From Anaerolineales bacterium (GTDB lineage: Bacteria > Chloroflexota > Anaerolineae > Anaerolineales > UBA11858): a DNA stretch of 42,820 nt. Below, in pieces: positions 1-7,976 of the stretch. The stretch's first letter is position 1. Each line of letters opens with the position of its first letter. The notes below the pieces were generated by a model. That model had not been told where the DNA came from and ran no database searches. It saw only the letters and a program-made list of their open reading frames with translations. The translations under genes and the position numbers were made by a program. Location of the stretch: NCBI GenBank assembly GCA_028278545.1, contig JANQED010000188.1:1-42820 (forward strand), given 5' to 3'.

Positions 1-1
1 A

Positions 2-118
2 GCGCTGGCTGCCGGCTTCAGTGAAGCCAGATTTACTCTGTTTTTCGGTGCTATTACATTTTGGACATTGCATACAATGATTCTAGCCTATTCCTCCAGA
101 ATTTTCACCACTCCCTGA
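2..118 (+). CDS. C-terminal end of a probable membrane protein (5' truncated by window edge)
   Basis: An open frame runs from the first bases of the window to TGA at 116-118 and gives 38 residues with no start codon in view. The peptide is mostly hydrophobic, with a segment rich in F, L, I and T followed by a short tail, as at the end of a polytopic membrane protein. In a polysaccharide locus an O-antigen ligase/polymerase or a flippase would be typical, but 38 residues are too few to say. The decayed methyltransferase begins directly after the stop, so this tail could itself be altered by the same rearrangement. Confidence 0.35.
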   Translation, partial: ALAAGFSEARFTLFFGAITFWTLHTMILAYSSRIFTTP

Positions 119-439
119 AGGAGGATCCGGGCAGTTAGTGCATGCCCTGAGGTACAATGATATAAAGCATTTGGGGTGGATTTTGCTTCTGAAACGATCA
201 AGAGTGTTAGAAATACTGTGCCGGAGTTGGATGTGCGTTTTGGCAATGTTCGTGCTCTTGATTTATCAGGTACCATATGATGGTATCAAGGGTTTTAAAG
301 ATGAGATTGCATTTCTTAAACCGTTATTGCAGAAGTTTATGATGGCAAATATGGCTATCACCTGATTGCTTATCTCGATAGAATTTCTCGGCCATTTGCA
401 TCTCATATGCTATTGCTTGTTATGCAGAAAGCAGGATGA
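119..439 (+). pseudogene. Decayed SAM-dependent methyltransferase
   Basis: Joining three reading frames gives recognisable class I methyltransferase pieces. Around 119-175 one frame reads EGGSGQLVHALRYNDIKH, a SAM-binding motif I (usually ExGxGxG). The next frame continues with GVDFASETIKSVRNTVPELD and VRFGNVRALDLS, the second strand and helix of the fold. The middle of the enzyme is then missing. From about 267 another frame reads VPYDGIKGFKDEIAFLKPLL, and after a further shift the tail HLIAYLDRISRPFASHMLLL ends in VMQKAG and TGA at 437-439. That stop overlaps the next start as ATGA, so the ancestral gene was translationally coupled to the glycosyltransferase. At least two frameshifts plus an internal deletion make it a pseudogene. 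The N-terminus before motif I is also lost. It probably once methylated a sugar of the surface glycan (inference). Confidence 0.75.
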
Positions 440-1563
440 AGAAGAGCTTACAGAATTCTCATCTGATCTTATTTTTTACTCGTGGTGTTTCTCTGCGCGA
501 CTGGAAAAATATTGGTATGTTCGACCGTGAGGTCGCACTTTATCAGCGCTTACAAGAATTTGGGTATAAGGTGAGTTTTGTCACTTATGGCGACCGAAGA
601 GATTTGCTGTATTCGGAATTGATTCCTGGTATTCAAGTTCTTTGTAATCTATGGAATCTACCCGAGCAATGGTACTCACGGCTGTTGCCCTATCTTCATT
701 CCGGTGCGATACGCTTTGCCGACATTATAAAAACAAATCAAACCATTGGAGCCGACATTGCACTAAAGTGCGCAAAATTGTGGAGCAAGCCTTTGATATC
801 CCGTTGTGGCTATATGTGGTCTCAGCTCGCGTGCAACAGTGGTCGATTTGAAGAAGCTTTCAATGCAAAGCAGATTGAGGAAAAAGTATTTCAAAGCGCC
901 AATGCGGTTGTTGTTACCACAGCTGCAATGAAAAAATATGTGCAAGAACATTATGCAGTTAACTCAATCAAAATTAGGGTCATACCTAATTACGTATTAA
1001 CAGATATTTTTGTTCCTATGCCGATTAGCCGCACGGGAAACCAAATCTGTTTTATTGGACGTTTGTCGAAGGAAAAGAATATCTTGGCTTTGATTAAAGC
1101 ATGTTCTGGGTTAGAGCTTCGGCTAAAAATCATTGGGGATGGGCCTCTGAAAGAGAACGTACAGGCGCTAGCAAAAAACTGTAATGTGGAATTAGAACTC
1201 CTTGGAAATGTCAATCATAAGCAATTGCCCAAATACCTGCACCAATCTGCCCTCTTTGTACTTGTCTCGCATCATGAAGGTCATCCGAAGGCACTGATTG
1301 AAGCAATGTCATGCGGACGTCCAGTCATTGGCACAGATGTGCCTGGAATTCGCGAAATTATCAAACACCGCGAAACCGGATTCCTCTGCGAACCCACGCC
1401 TGAAGGAATTCGATCTGCTATAAAAGCTCTCTTAGCAGATGAGAAATTGCGATCCTATTTGGGAAAGAATGCTCGTTCCTTTGTTGAAAGGAATTATTCG
1501 ATCGATAAAATAGTAAAAGAGGAAATGAAACTATATATGGAGTTGATGGGCGAGAAAGCCTAA
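436..1563 (+). CDS. GT4-family glycosyltransferase
   Basis: 375 residues, the usual length for a GT-B fold glycosyltransferase. The C-terminal half has the GT4 pattern: FIGRLSKEKN near residue 206, GDGPL near 234, and the nucleotide-sugar site EGHPKALIEAMSCGRPV with E281 and E289 of the E-x7-E motif. The enzyme should move a sugar from a nucleotide donor to a lipid-linked glycan at the cytoplasmic face of the membrane; donor and acceptor cannot be read from sequence. The ATG overlaps the stop of the decayed methyltransferase by four bases (ATGA), which fixes the start. The gene is AT-rich: 901-960 has 22 G+C of 60 by hand count, unlike genes further downstream. Confidence 0.9.
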   Translation: MKKSLQNSHLILFFTRGVSLRDWKNIGMFDREVALYQRLQEFGYKVSFVTYGDRRDLLYSELIPGIQVLCNLWNLPEQWYSRLLPYLHSGAIRFADIIKTNQTIGADIALKCAKLWSKPLISRCGYMWSQLACNSGRFEEAFNAKQIEEKVFQSANAVVVTTAAMKKYVQEHYAVNSIKIRVIPNYVLTDIFVPMPISRTGNQICFIGRLSKEKNILALIKACSGLELRLKIIGDGPLKENVQALAKNCNVELELLGNVNHKQLPKYLHQSALFVLVSHHEGHPKALIEAMSCGRPVIGTDVPGIREIIKHRETGFLCEPTPEGIRSAIKALLADEKLRSYLGKNARSFVERNYSIDKIVKEEMKLYMELMGEKA

Positions 1564-1643
1564 ACATAAATTAGTTGTTCTCAAAATTTGTAGAGAATAG
1601 TGTATTTCAGTAGTAGACTTTAGCCAGAGATTCCAGAAAGACA

Positions 1644-2756
1644 ATGGTCAGTACCACATGGAAAGATGGCGGTTCAAATCCCAAAATAAGTGTTTTGCTG
1701 GCAGTATTTAACGGGGGCAGGTTCTTATCTTCCAGCGTAAACAGCATTTTGGGTCAAACGCTACCCGATTTTGAATTCATTATTATTGATGATGGTTCAA
1801 CAGATGGCACTTGGGTATTATTGACCGCATATGATGATCCGCGAATAGTTCTGCACAAGAATGAAGCAAACATGGGTTTGACCCATTCGCTGAATGTGGG
1901 ATTATCCAAGGCGAAAGGCGATTTCATCTTCCGCCAGGATGCAGATGATATATCGGTTTCAAATAGATTTGAAAAACAACTCGAATATCTCGAAACCAAC
2001 CCTCACATTGCGTTGCTTGGCTGCGCAGTAAACTGGATGGATGAAAATGGTAATTTGAAGGGAGAAAAGGGCTTTCATCCCGAAACGAATCACAGTATTC
2101 GATGGAAAATGCTCCTTCAAAATTCCTTTTATCATTCATCAGTTGCAATTCGTCGAAGCGTTCTGGTAGAAAACAACTTGGAATACCCCACAGATATGCC
2201 GTATGGGCAAGATTTTGATCTTTGGTCGCGGGTACTGCAATATGGCGACGGTGCAAATTTAAGTGTTCCTCTCGTCTCTGTTCGATCACACCCAGATCAA
2301 ATTACTCAGCAAAAGTGGGAGATGCAGCAAGGAGCAGCAACAAAGGTAGCTGCCAAAAATATTGCTGAATTAGGAATAGGGGATCGTTTTTCAGAGGAAC
2401 AAATTTTACGAATGCGTCGCCTTGACTGGGATTGGGAATCCCTCACTGCTGAAGAGCGGTTTGATGGCGGAAACTGCAAGAGGATTTTGTTAAGTGAGTT
2501 CGAAAATAGATATCATCCTGTTGACGATGAGTGGAAGCATGCTAGACGCAAAGTGTTGAGACAGATTCATCGTTGTATTTTTCAACCCTATTGGGACAAG
2601 AAAGCTATTCGGGTTCGCTTGGGCGTTTTCAGAAAGTCTCCTCTGAAGGCATCGCTCGATCTAATTCTACTGCCATTTTGGGAGCTTCGGACCAAACTAA
2701 ACTCTTTCGTTCGCAGATTAGCTTTATTATTTGATGTTGGCAGAATCCGAACCTAG
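1644..2756 (+). CDS. GT2-family glycosyltransferase (GT-A fold)
   Basis: 370 residues. The N-terminal 240 residues are a classical GT2 domain: PKISVLLAVFNGG, then DDGSTDGT with D50, and the metal-binding DxD-like QDADD at 98-102. The remainder is a basic helical tail with many Trp and Arg residues and no clear second domain. It should transfer a sugar from a nucleotide donor to the growing surface glycan. An 80-base AT-rich gap separates it from the upstream transferase, and its end overlaps the next gene by 23 bases. It stops with TAG. Confidence 0.88.
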   Translation: MVSTTWKDGGSNPKISVLLAVFNGGRFLSSSVNSILGQTLPDFEFIIIDDGSTDGTWVLLTAYDDPRIVLHKNEANMGLTHSLNVGLSKAKGDFIFRQDADDISVSNRFEKQLEYLETNPHIALLGCAVNWMDENGNLKGEKGFHPETNHSIRWKMLLQNSFYHSSVAIRRSVLVENNLEYPTDMPYGQDFDLWSRVLQYGDGANLSVPLVSVRSHPDQITQQKWEMQQGAATKVAAKNIAELGIGDRFSEEQILRMRRLDWDWESLTAEERFDGGNCKRILLSEFENRYHPVDDEWKHARRKVLRQIHRCIFQPYWDKKAIRVRLGVFRKSPLKASLDLILLPFWELRTKLNSFVRRLALLFDVGRIRT

Positions 2757-4155
2757 ATCACTGACCATTGTCATGGGGTATCGCGATCGTGATTTAGATC
2801 GGGTTGAAAGATGCTTGCGATCTCTAGGGAGGCAGACAAGGACTGAATTCAAGGCAATACTTGTTGACTATGGAAGCAGCGTACAAAATTCGATAAATAT
2901 TCGTTCTCTGGTTGAGCAATTCAAATTTTGCGATTATGCGCATAGCGATACCCGGGGTTGGCCTTGGAATCGCTCGAAAGCGCTTAACATCGGTATCCGT
3001 CTTGCTGAGACGGATTTTGTTTTAGCGACAGATGTCGATATGATGTTTAATCATGACTTTATAGAGACAATAATGGAGTATCAGGATGGTCATTCACTAA
3101 TCCACTGTGCGCCGTATTGGTTGCCTGAGGGATTTTCAGATTGGAATTATATAGACAATTATCGTAGTTCATTTCAGAAGGGAGATAGAGCTCAACGGGG
3201 CGGGTGTCAATGTGCCCCGCGCCGCTTTTTGCTCAAAACAAACGGTTATGATGAGGCTCTCGAATATTGGGGGGCTGAGGACGATGACCTTTACCAGCGA
3301 CTAATGAAAGTAGGCTTGCGAGAGATTTGGGTTGATGATCAGACGGCAATGTACCACCAGTGGCATCCTGTTGACCGTGGTCACACCCCGCATAAGTATC
3401 GTGATTTGAAGATAACGCCTTATTTAGAAAACGTAGATGATTTGATCGTCAGGAATGATGCAAACTGGGGAGGTATCATTGGGCAGGGCGATAGAGTCAT
3501 GTTTGATGTATTGCCCAAGTTTAAGGAGGGAGTAATTCTTGAATGGCCAGACATGGTCGAGCTTTTGTCGAACGATCAAAATTTATCGTCGGTGAGGTGG
3601 TATTTGACTGATTCCTCCAATTTGCTCGCAGCATCAAAAAGTGTTGAAAGTTCTTTTTCTCTTGGTGCTATAAAAATATCATGGCTGAAATCTCTGTTAT
3701 TGGGCCCCAAGTACATGGAAAATGAAGTAGGTCAAAGAATAAGGGCTGCCCTGGATTTGTTGAAATCCGAAAGTGGGATGCAGCCGAGCGTGATAGCCTT
3801 AGATATTAGTTCATACATACGCCTATCCAGGCCTTCTTTCCTGGCATTGTTGGATGGTCTTACTTCGAGAGGTATTCTGATCATCAACAATCTCGGCCAG
3901 CCGAGATTGCCAAGAGTTCTAACTGTATTGGGGTATTTCTTCAAGAATCTCAACTATTTGCAGCGAGTTTTGAATTGGGCATTCCCCGGAAAAAAGGATT
4001 CAATGGACGATTTGTTTTTTCATTTAGCTGGGATGACTCGATTAAACCATTTGAGAGATTCGGTGTATTTAGCACGCGTTGACGTTGATGGCATTTTGGA
4101 TTACGCTCTTCATAATCCGGCGATGGAAGATTATTGTATCTTCGTGAAAGCATGA
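2734..4155 (+). CDS. GT2/GT7-like glycosyltransferase with an unrecognised C-terminal domain
   Basis: 473 residues from ATG 2734; a TTG one codon upstream (2731) is an alternative. Residues 10-260 form a GT-A domain: LTIVMGYRDRD, VDYGSS near 44, the metal site ATDVDMM with D100 and D102, then GGCQCAPRR, NGYDE near 170 and AEDDDLYQR near 181. The last set resembles the C-terminal galactosyltransferase signature of chondroitin-synthase/GT7 enzymes. Residues about 265-473 match no family I recognise; they contain LSSVRWYLTDSSN, a Leu-rich helical stretch and a C-terminal VDGILDYALHN. The gene overlaps both neighbours (23 bases upstream, ATGA downstream), so it belongs to the operon. Confidence 0.82.
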   Translation: MLAESEPRSLTIVMGYRDRDLDRVERCLRSLGRQTRTEFKAILVDYGSSVQNSINIRSLVEQFKFCDYAHSDTRGWPWNRSKALNIGIRLAETDFVLATDVDMMFNHDFIETIMEYQDGHSLIHCAPYWLPEGFSDWNYIDNYRSSFQKGDRAQRGGCQCAPRRFLLKTNGYDEALEYWGAEDDDLYQRLMKVGLREIWVDDQTAMYHQWHPVDRGHTPHKYRDLKITPYLENVDDLIVRNDANWGGIIGQGDRVMFDVLPKFKEGVILEWPDMVELLSNDQNLSSVRWYLTDSSNLLAASKSVESSFSLGAIKISWLKSLLLGPKYMENEVGQRIRAALDLLKSESGMQPSVIALDISSYIRLSRPSFLALLDGLTSRGILIINNLGQPRLPRVLTVLGYFFKNLNYLQRVLNWAFPGKKDSMDDLFFHLAGMTRLNHLRDSVYLARVDVDGILDYALHNPAMEDYCIFVKA

Positions 4156-5333
4156 AAATTCTCATAATCAGTGCGGATTATCCATCTTACCGAGATTGGC
4201 TTTATCAGGCGCATCCCGGCCTTGATAAACGGACATATCAAGAGCAGCTAGCTGTTCGGGTGGGTCAACCGTTCGGCATCGGAGATTTTTATTCCCAGAA
4301 TTTGCGAGCGTTGGGACACGAAGCCTGGAATATCCATGTTGGCAATGAACTCATGCAAAAAGCCTGGGCGCGCGAACGTGAAATTTCTTTCGAAGACGAC
4401 ACCAATTCAAGCGGATATTGGCATTCGATTATGGGGATTTGGCAGCGGGTAAGCAATTCACCCGCAAAATACCTGAAACCATTACTGCGTCCCGTTTTCA
4501 ACCGATTTGATAAAAGCAGTGATTGGTTCCATCAAATCCTGGGTGAGCAGATCAGATATTTTCGACCGGACGTTTTGATCAACTTGGTGATGAACTATGT
4601 TGGAAGTGGTTTCCTGGAGAGCTATAAACGACATGTCAACTTGTTGGTCGGTCAAATAGCTTGGTTGCCACCGGATGGAAACGATGATTTTGCACCTTAT
4701 GATCTTGTACTGTCGTCTCTTCCGAAAACGGTTGAGTGGTTTCGAAAGCTGGGAACACCTGCCCGGATGTTGCGGCTGGGCTTTGAGCCAGGTATATTAT
4801 CACAAATTGAGTGCGGGAAAAAACACATCCCCCTTAGTTTTGTTGGATCGCTGTTTAGTATGCACGGTAGTAGGTTTGCGTTGCTAGATAGCATTTGCAG
4901 CATCTATGATGTCGAAATATGGGGCCCCGAGGCGGGGGTTTCAGATAATATGAAGATGGCGGAGGCGCTTCGAGGGTCTGCGTGGGGGATAGATATGTTC
5001 CGGATCTTGTGTTCATCCCAGATAACGCTGAACCACCATATTGATGTTGGTGGAGCTTATGCTAACAACATGCGTCTCTATGAAGCTACCGGTGTAGGAA
5101 CGATGTTGCTCACTGACTGGAAAGAGAATTTGCCGGGGCTGTTTGAGCCTGGCAAGGAAGTGGTTCCATATCGCGATGCAGACGAGTGTATTGATTTGAT
5201 AGGCTATTATCTTGAGCATGAAAAGGAACGTGAGACCATTGCTCGCTCAGGCCAACGACGCACTTTGGCCGAACACACCTATAGGCATCGTGCGGAAGAG
5301 CTAATCGGCATACTGGAAGAGCATTTAGTCTGA
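4152..5333 (+). CDS. CgeB-like glycosyltransferase
   Basis: 393 residues from ATG 4152, which overlaps the previous stop as ATGA; the frame is open six codons further up but that start is unlikely. The pattern fits the CgeB / 'glycosyl transferases group 1' type found in glycan loci. The N-terminal half begins MKILIISADYPSYRDW and contains RPDVLINLVMNYVGSG. The C-terminal half has FVGSLFSMHGSRFALLD near 225, then NNMRLYEATGVGTMLLTDW and FEPGKEVVPYRDADE, the nucleotide-sugar site of this subgroup. It probably adds one sugar of the repeat unit. Donor unknown. Confidence 0.8.
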   Translation: MKILIISADYPSYRDWLYQAHPGLDKRTYQEQLAVRVGQPFGIGDFYSQNLRALGHEAWNIHVGNELMQKAWAREREISFEDDTNSSGYWHSIMGIWQRVSNSPAKYLKPLLRPVFNRFDKSSDWFHQILGEQIRYFRPDVLINLVMNYVGSGFLESYKRHVNLLVGQIAWLPPDGNDDFAPYDLVLSSLPKTVEWFRKLGTPARMLRLGFEPGILSQIECGKKHIPLSFVGSLFSMHGSRFALLDSICSIYDVEIWGPEAGVSDNMKMAEALRGSAWGIDMFRILCSSQITLNHHIDVGGAYANNMRLYEATGVGTMLLTDWKENLPGLFEPGKEVVPYRDADECIDLIGYYLEHEKERETIARSGQRRTLAEHTYRHRAEELIGILEEHLV

Positions 5334-5358
5334 TGTTTTTACGCTGGTCACACTGCTG

Positions 5359-6396
5359 ATGAAGCCCGATTCTGGATTCTTTTCGGCTGTTAGGGGCAAA
5401 GGAAGAGAACTTGTAAGACGTACCGGAGAACGATTCCATAAATCGCTTCTTTATCCCTATTATCTCGGCAAAGAAAATCGCATATTTCACGAAGCATCGA
5501 TTGCCTCATCCTATGACCCGGTTGAATACGAGCTGACAGGGACATTTCATGGCAACTATTTAGTGGGCACGCACTCCGGGATTCTGTTGGTAAACAAAGA
5601 TGGGGTCTATCGGTTGTTTGGGGGATCTACGTATGGGATCACTAGAAGAGGCGATACTTTTTTCGCTGAGCAAACCATGGTGGCGTTCTCTAGGGTGATT
5701 TCGTTCGAGCTGTCGTTGGATGGTGCCGTCCCACAGTATAAAAATCTTCGCATTGTTTCTTTCCTAAAAACCAGAAAAATACACCAAATCGACAGATTTG
5801 AGAAATTTTTATACCTTTGTGATACTTATGAGAACCGATTGTTGGTTATGAACCTGAAGACCAGATGGGCGCGGAAAATATATCCTGCGGGTAAGCTCAA
5901 GAATGGGAGAAGCTCAAGTAATTATTGCCATTTCAACTCGGTGTTTGTGGTGGGCGATGTCGTTTATCTGCTGGCTCACAACGAAACTGTTAAAACTGGG
6001 AAAAAGTCAACCATCTATTGTTTGGATAAGAAGAGTCTAGAAGTCCTTGATATCATAGAAACCTCAGGGACCAATGCGCATAACATTGTCTTCTATCAAG
6101 GCGAGATCATGTATTGCGATTCGATGAAGGGCGCCATAATTCATGGCGAGAAAGTCTTGTTTCAAGATGAACGCTATATGGCAAGAGGCCTTTCAGTTAC
6201 CGATGACTATATTGTCGTTGGTGGGTCTGAATTTGCAAAAAGGGAAAAAAGATCGGCAATCAATGGGATAATGTTCTTTCTCAACAAGAAGGGCGAATGC
6301 GTTTCGACGATTGAGCTTGGAGAAATCGGCGGTCTGAAAGAGATTCGACATTTTGGAAATGACTATGCCCTGTCTGAGAATGCTTCTGTAAGCTAA
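5359..6396 (+). CDS. Putative beta-propeller protein of a glycan locus, function unknown
   Basis: 345 residues with no signal peptide or transmembrane helix. After a basic N-terminal 35 residues, the sequence repeats short beta-rich blocks of the form G-x-h-h-h-x-x-x-D/N. At one edge of the blades sit polar motifs: NYCHFNSVFVV near 190, GTNAHNIVFYQGE near 234, ARGLSVTDDYIVVGGSE near 275. Such His/Asn pairs at equivalent blade positions recall the DUF4915/TIGR03032-type propellers that accompany glycosyltransferases, but I claim only a resemblance. It lies between a CgeB-like transferase and a cupin gene, so a role in glycan synthesis or modification is likely. ATG 5359 has no clear ribosome-binding site. 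Confidence 0.6.
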   Translation: MKPDSGFFSAVRGKGRELVRRTGERFHKSLLYPYYLGKENRIFHEASIASSYDPVEYELTGTFHGNYLVGTHSGILLVNKDGVYRLFGGSTYGITRRGDTFFAEQTMVAFSRVISFELSLDGAVPQYKNLRIVSFLKTRKIHQIDRFEKFLYLCDTYENRLLVMNLKTRWARKIYPAGKLKNGRSSSNYCHFNSVFVVGDVVYLLAHNETVKTGKKSTIYCLDKKSLEVLDIIETSGTNAHNIVFYQGEIMYCDSMKGAIIHGEKVLFQDERYMARGLSVTDDYIVVGGSEFAKREKRSAINGIMFFLNKKGECVSTIELGEIGGLKEIRHFGNDYALSENASVS

Positions 6397-6424
6397 TATA
6401 CGATTACGGTTTGGAGATTCATTC

Positions 6425-6850
6425 ATGAGCGTAGAGACGATAGAGTATAACGGAAAGAAATATGCCGAAATTATTTGGGGAGATACGCGCGTTGAGGAGA
6501 CCACCTTCTATTCGCCAGCAGAATCGTCTTTTCAATTTGGCTTATTGGCACATGAAGCCGGCTTTGTGGAAGCTCCCCATTATCACAAGACCATCACGCG
6601 CACCATTAGCGATTTGCAGCAGATGTTTGTCGTTCAACGGGGCGTTGTTGAGGTGCAACTGTTCTCGGATGATGGAAGGCTCATCCGTGAGATAACTATG
6701 AATCCGGGCGACGCAATTGTGCTCATTGATGGGGTGCACGCCATTCGGGTTATTGAAGATATGCAGTGTATCAGTGTTAAACAGGGCCCCTACATGGGCG
6801 AGGAATTTGATAAAGTATTCGTCGAGGTGGACGATGATACCGGTCTTTGA
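6425..6850 (+). CDS. Cupin-domain protein
   Basis: 141 residues, a single small beta-barrel. The conserved cupin elements are APHYHKTITRTI (two His, near residue 53), QQMFVVQRGVVEVQLF, then MNPGDAIVLIDGVHAIRV with a third His. These would bind a metal or form a sugar pocket. Placed directly before, and overlapping by 17 bases, a DegT-type aminotransferase, it may be a nucleotide-sugar isomerase or epimerase working upstream of it, as FdtA-type cupins do. The FdtA signature itself is not obvious, so the reaction is left open. GGAG lies about 9 bases before the ATG. Confidence 0.8.
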   Translation: MSVETIEYNGKKYAEIIWGDTRVEETTFYSPAESSFQFGLLAHEAGFVEAPHYHKTITRTISDLQQMFVVQRGVVEVQLFSDDGRLIREITMNPGDAIVLIDGVHAIRVIEDMQCISVKQGPYMGEEFDKVFVEVDDDTGL

Positions 6851-7946
6851 GCCTGCTATCGGGGAAGAAGAGATTCAAGCCGTCGTAAGCGCGCTTCGGC
6901 GAGGGGAGATTTCTGGCTCTTTTGGGGAGACCATACCGCAATTTGAGCGCAAATTCGCAGAATATGTAGGCTGCGAATTTGGAGTAGCTGTCAATAGCGG
7001 GACATCGGCGCTGATGCTGGCCGTAGCCGCCGCTGAGATTGGAACGGGCGATGGCGTTCTCGTCAGCGCCAGCACCAATGTCGCCACCGCGCTAGGGGTA
7101 TATCACAAAGGCGGGATCCCGATCCCAGTCGATTCTGAGCACCTGACCTGGAATATGGATTTGGATTTGTTGGAAGATCTAATTACCCCAGAAGTGCGCG
7201 CCGTTCTCCCGGTGCATCTTTTTGGTCACCCCGTTGATATGGATCGATTGATGGGAATCGCGGATCAGCACGACTTGATCGTTGTAGAAGATTGTGCTGA
7301 ATCTCATGGTGCAACGGTGCGCGGCCGCATGACGGGGAGCTTTGGCCATATGGCCTGCTTTAGTTTTTATGCCAACAAGGTGATTACGACCGGGGAAGGG
7401 GGCATGGTAGTGACCAATGACCAGGCTTTGTGCGAGCGGCTTAGATTACTGAGAAATTTAGCCTTTACAGAGCCGCGCTTCTGGCACGAGTATGCCGGAT
7501 ATAATTTTCGGCTCACCGGTTACGCGGCGGCGATGGGCTTGGCCCAGCTGGAGAAGATCGAGGAGATTGTCAATGAGAAGCGCCGAGTAGCGCATACTTA
7601 CTCTCGAAATCTGGATGGTATCCCCGGGCTGCAGTTGCCGGTTGAATTGGACTGGGCCAAGAACATTTATTGGATGTACGCTATCGTCGTGAATCCCTCC
7701 TTCGGCGTCTCCCGTGATGAGTTGGCCTCTGCTCTCCAAGAGAAAGGCATTCAAACTCGCACCTTTTTTTGTCCCATGAACCAGCAGCCATTCTTGCAAA
7801 GCATGCCCGGTTTCCGAGATGTACCTTGTCCGGTGGCCGATAGGCTATGGGAGCAAGGCTTGTATTTGCCCTCCTCCCCGAATTTGTCTGAGGAGACTAT
7901 TGAGGAAATATCAGGAGAAGTCTGGCATGTTTTCGCTCGTGCCTAA
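6834..7946 (+). CDS. DegT/DnrJ/EryC1/StrS-family PLP-dependent sugar aminotransferase
   Basis: 370 residues from ATG 6834; a longer open frame upstream is only the shadow of the cupin gene. Family features are the N-terminal MIPVFEPAIGEEEI, NSGTSALMLA near 54, VVEDCAESHGA with D153, and the Schiff-base lysine K182 in SFYANKVITTGEGG. Enzymes of this family transfer an amino group, usually from glutamate, to a keto-sugar nucleotide, producing amino sugars such as perosamine-type residues. The gene overlaps the cupin by 17 bases, so the two are translated together. It predicts an amino sugar in the surface polysaccharide. Confidence 0.93.
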   Translation: MIPVFEPAIGEEEIQAVVSALRRGEISGSFGETIPQFERKFAEYVGCEFGVAVNSGTSALMLAVAAAEIGTGDGVLVSASTNVATALGVYHKGGIPIPVDSEHLTWNMDLDLLEDLITPEVRAVLPVHLFGHPVDMDRLMGIADQHDLIVVEDCAESHGATVRGRMTGSFGHMACFSFYANKVITTGEGGMVVTNDQALCERLRLLRNLAFTEPRFWHEYAGYNFRLTGYAAAMGLAQLEKIEEIVNEKRRVAHTYSRNLDGIPGLQLPVELDWAKNIYWMYAIVVNPSFGVSRDELASALQEKGIQTRTFFCPMNQQPFLQSMPGFRDVPCPVADRLWEQGLYLPSSPNLSEETIEEISGEVWHVFARA

Positions 7947-7976
7947 GCGCTTGCCCACTTTGGAGGAGTGTCACGG

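Noticed and set aside
1578..1597. TTCTC/GAGAA hairpin after the first GT4 gene.
   Set aside because: Five-base AT-rich stem with no T-run; not a credible terminator.
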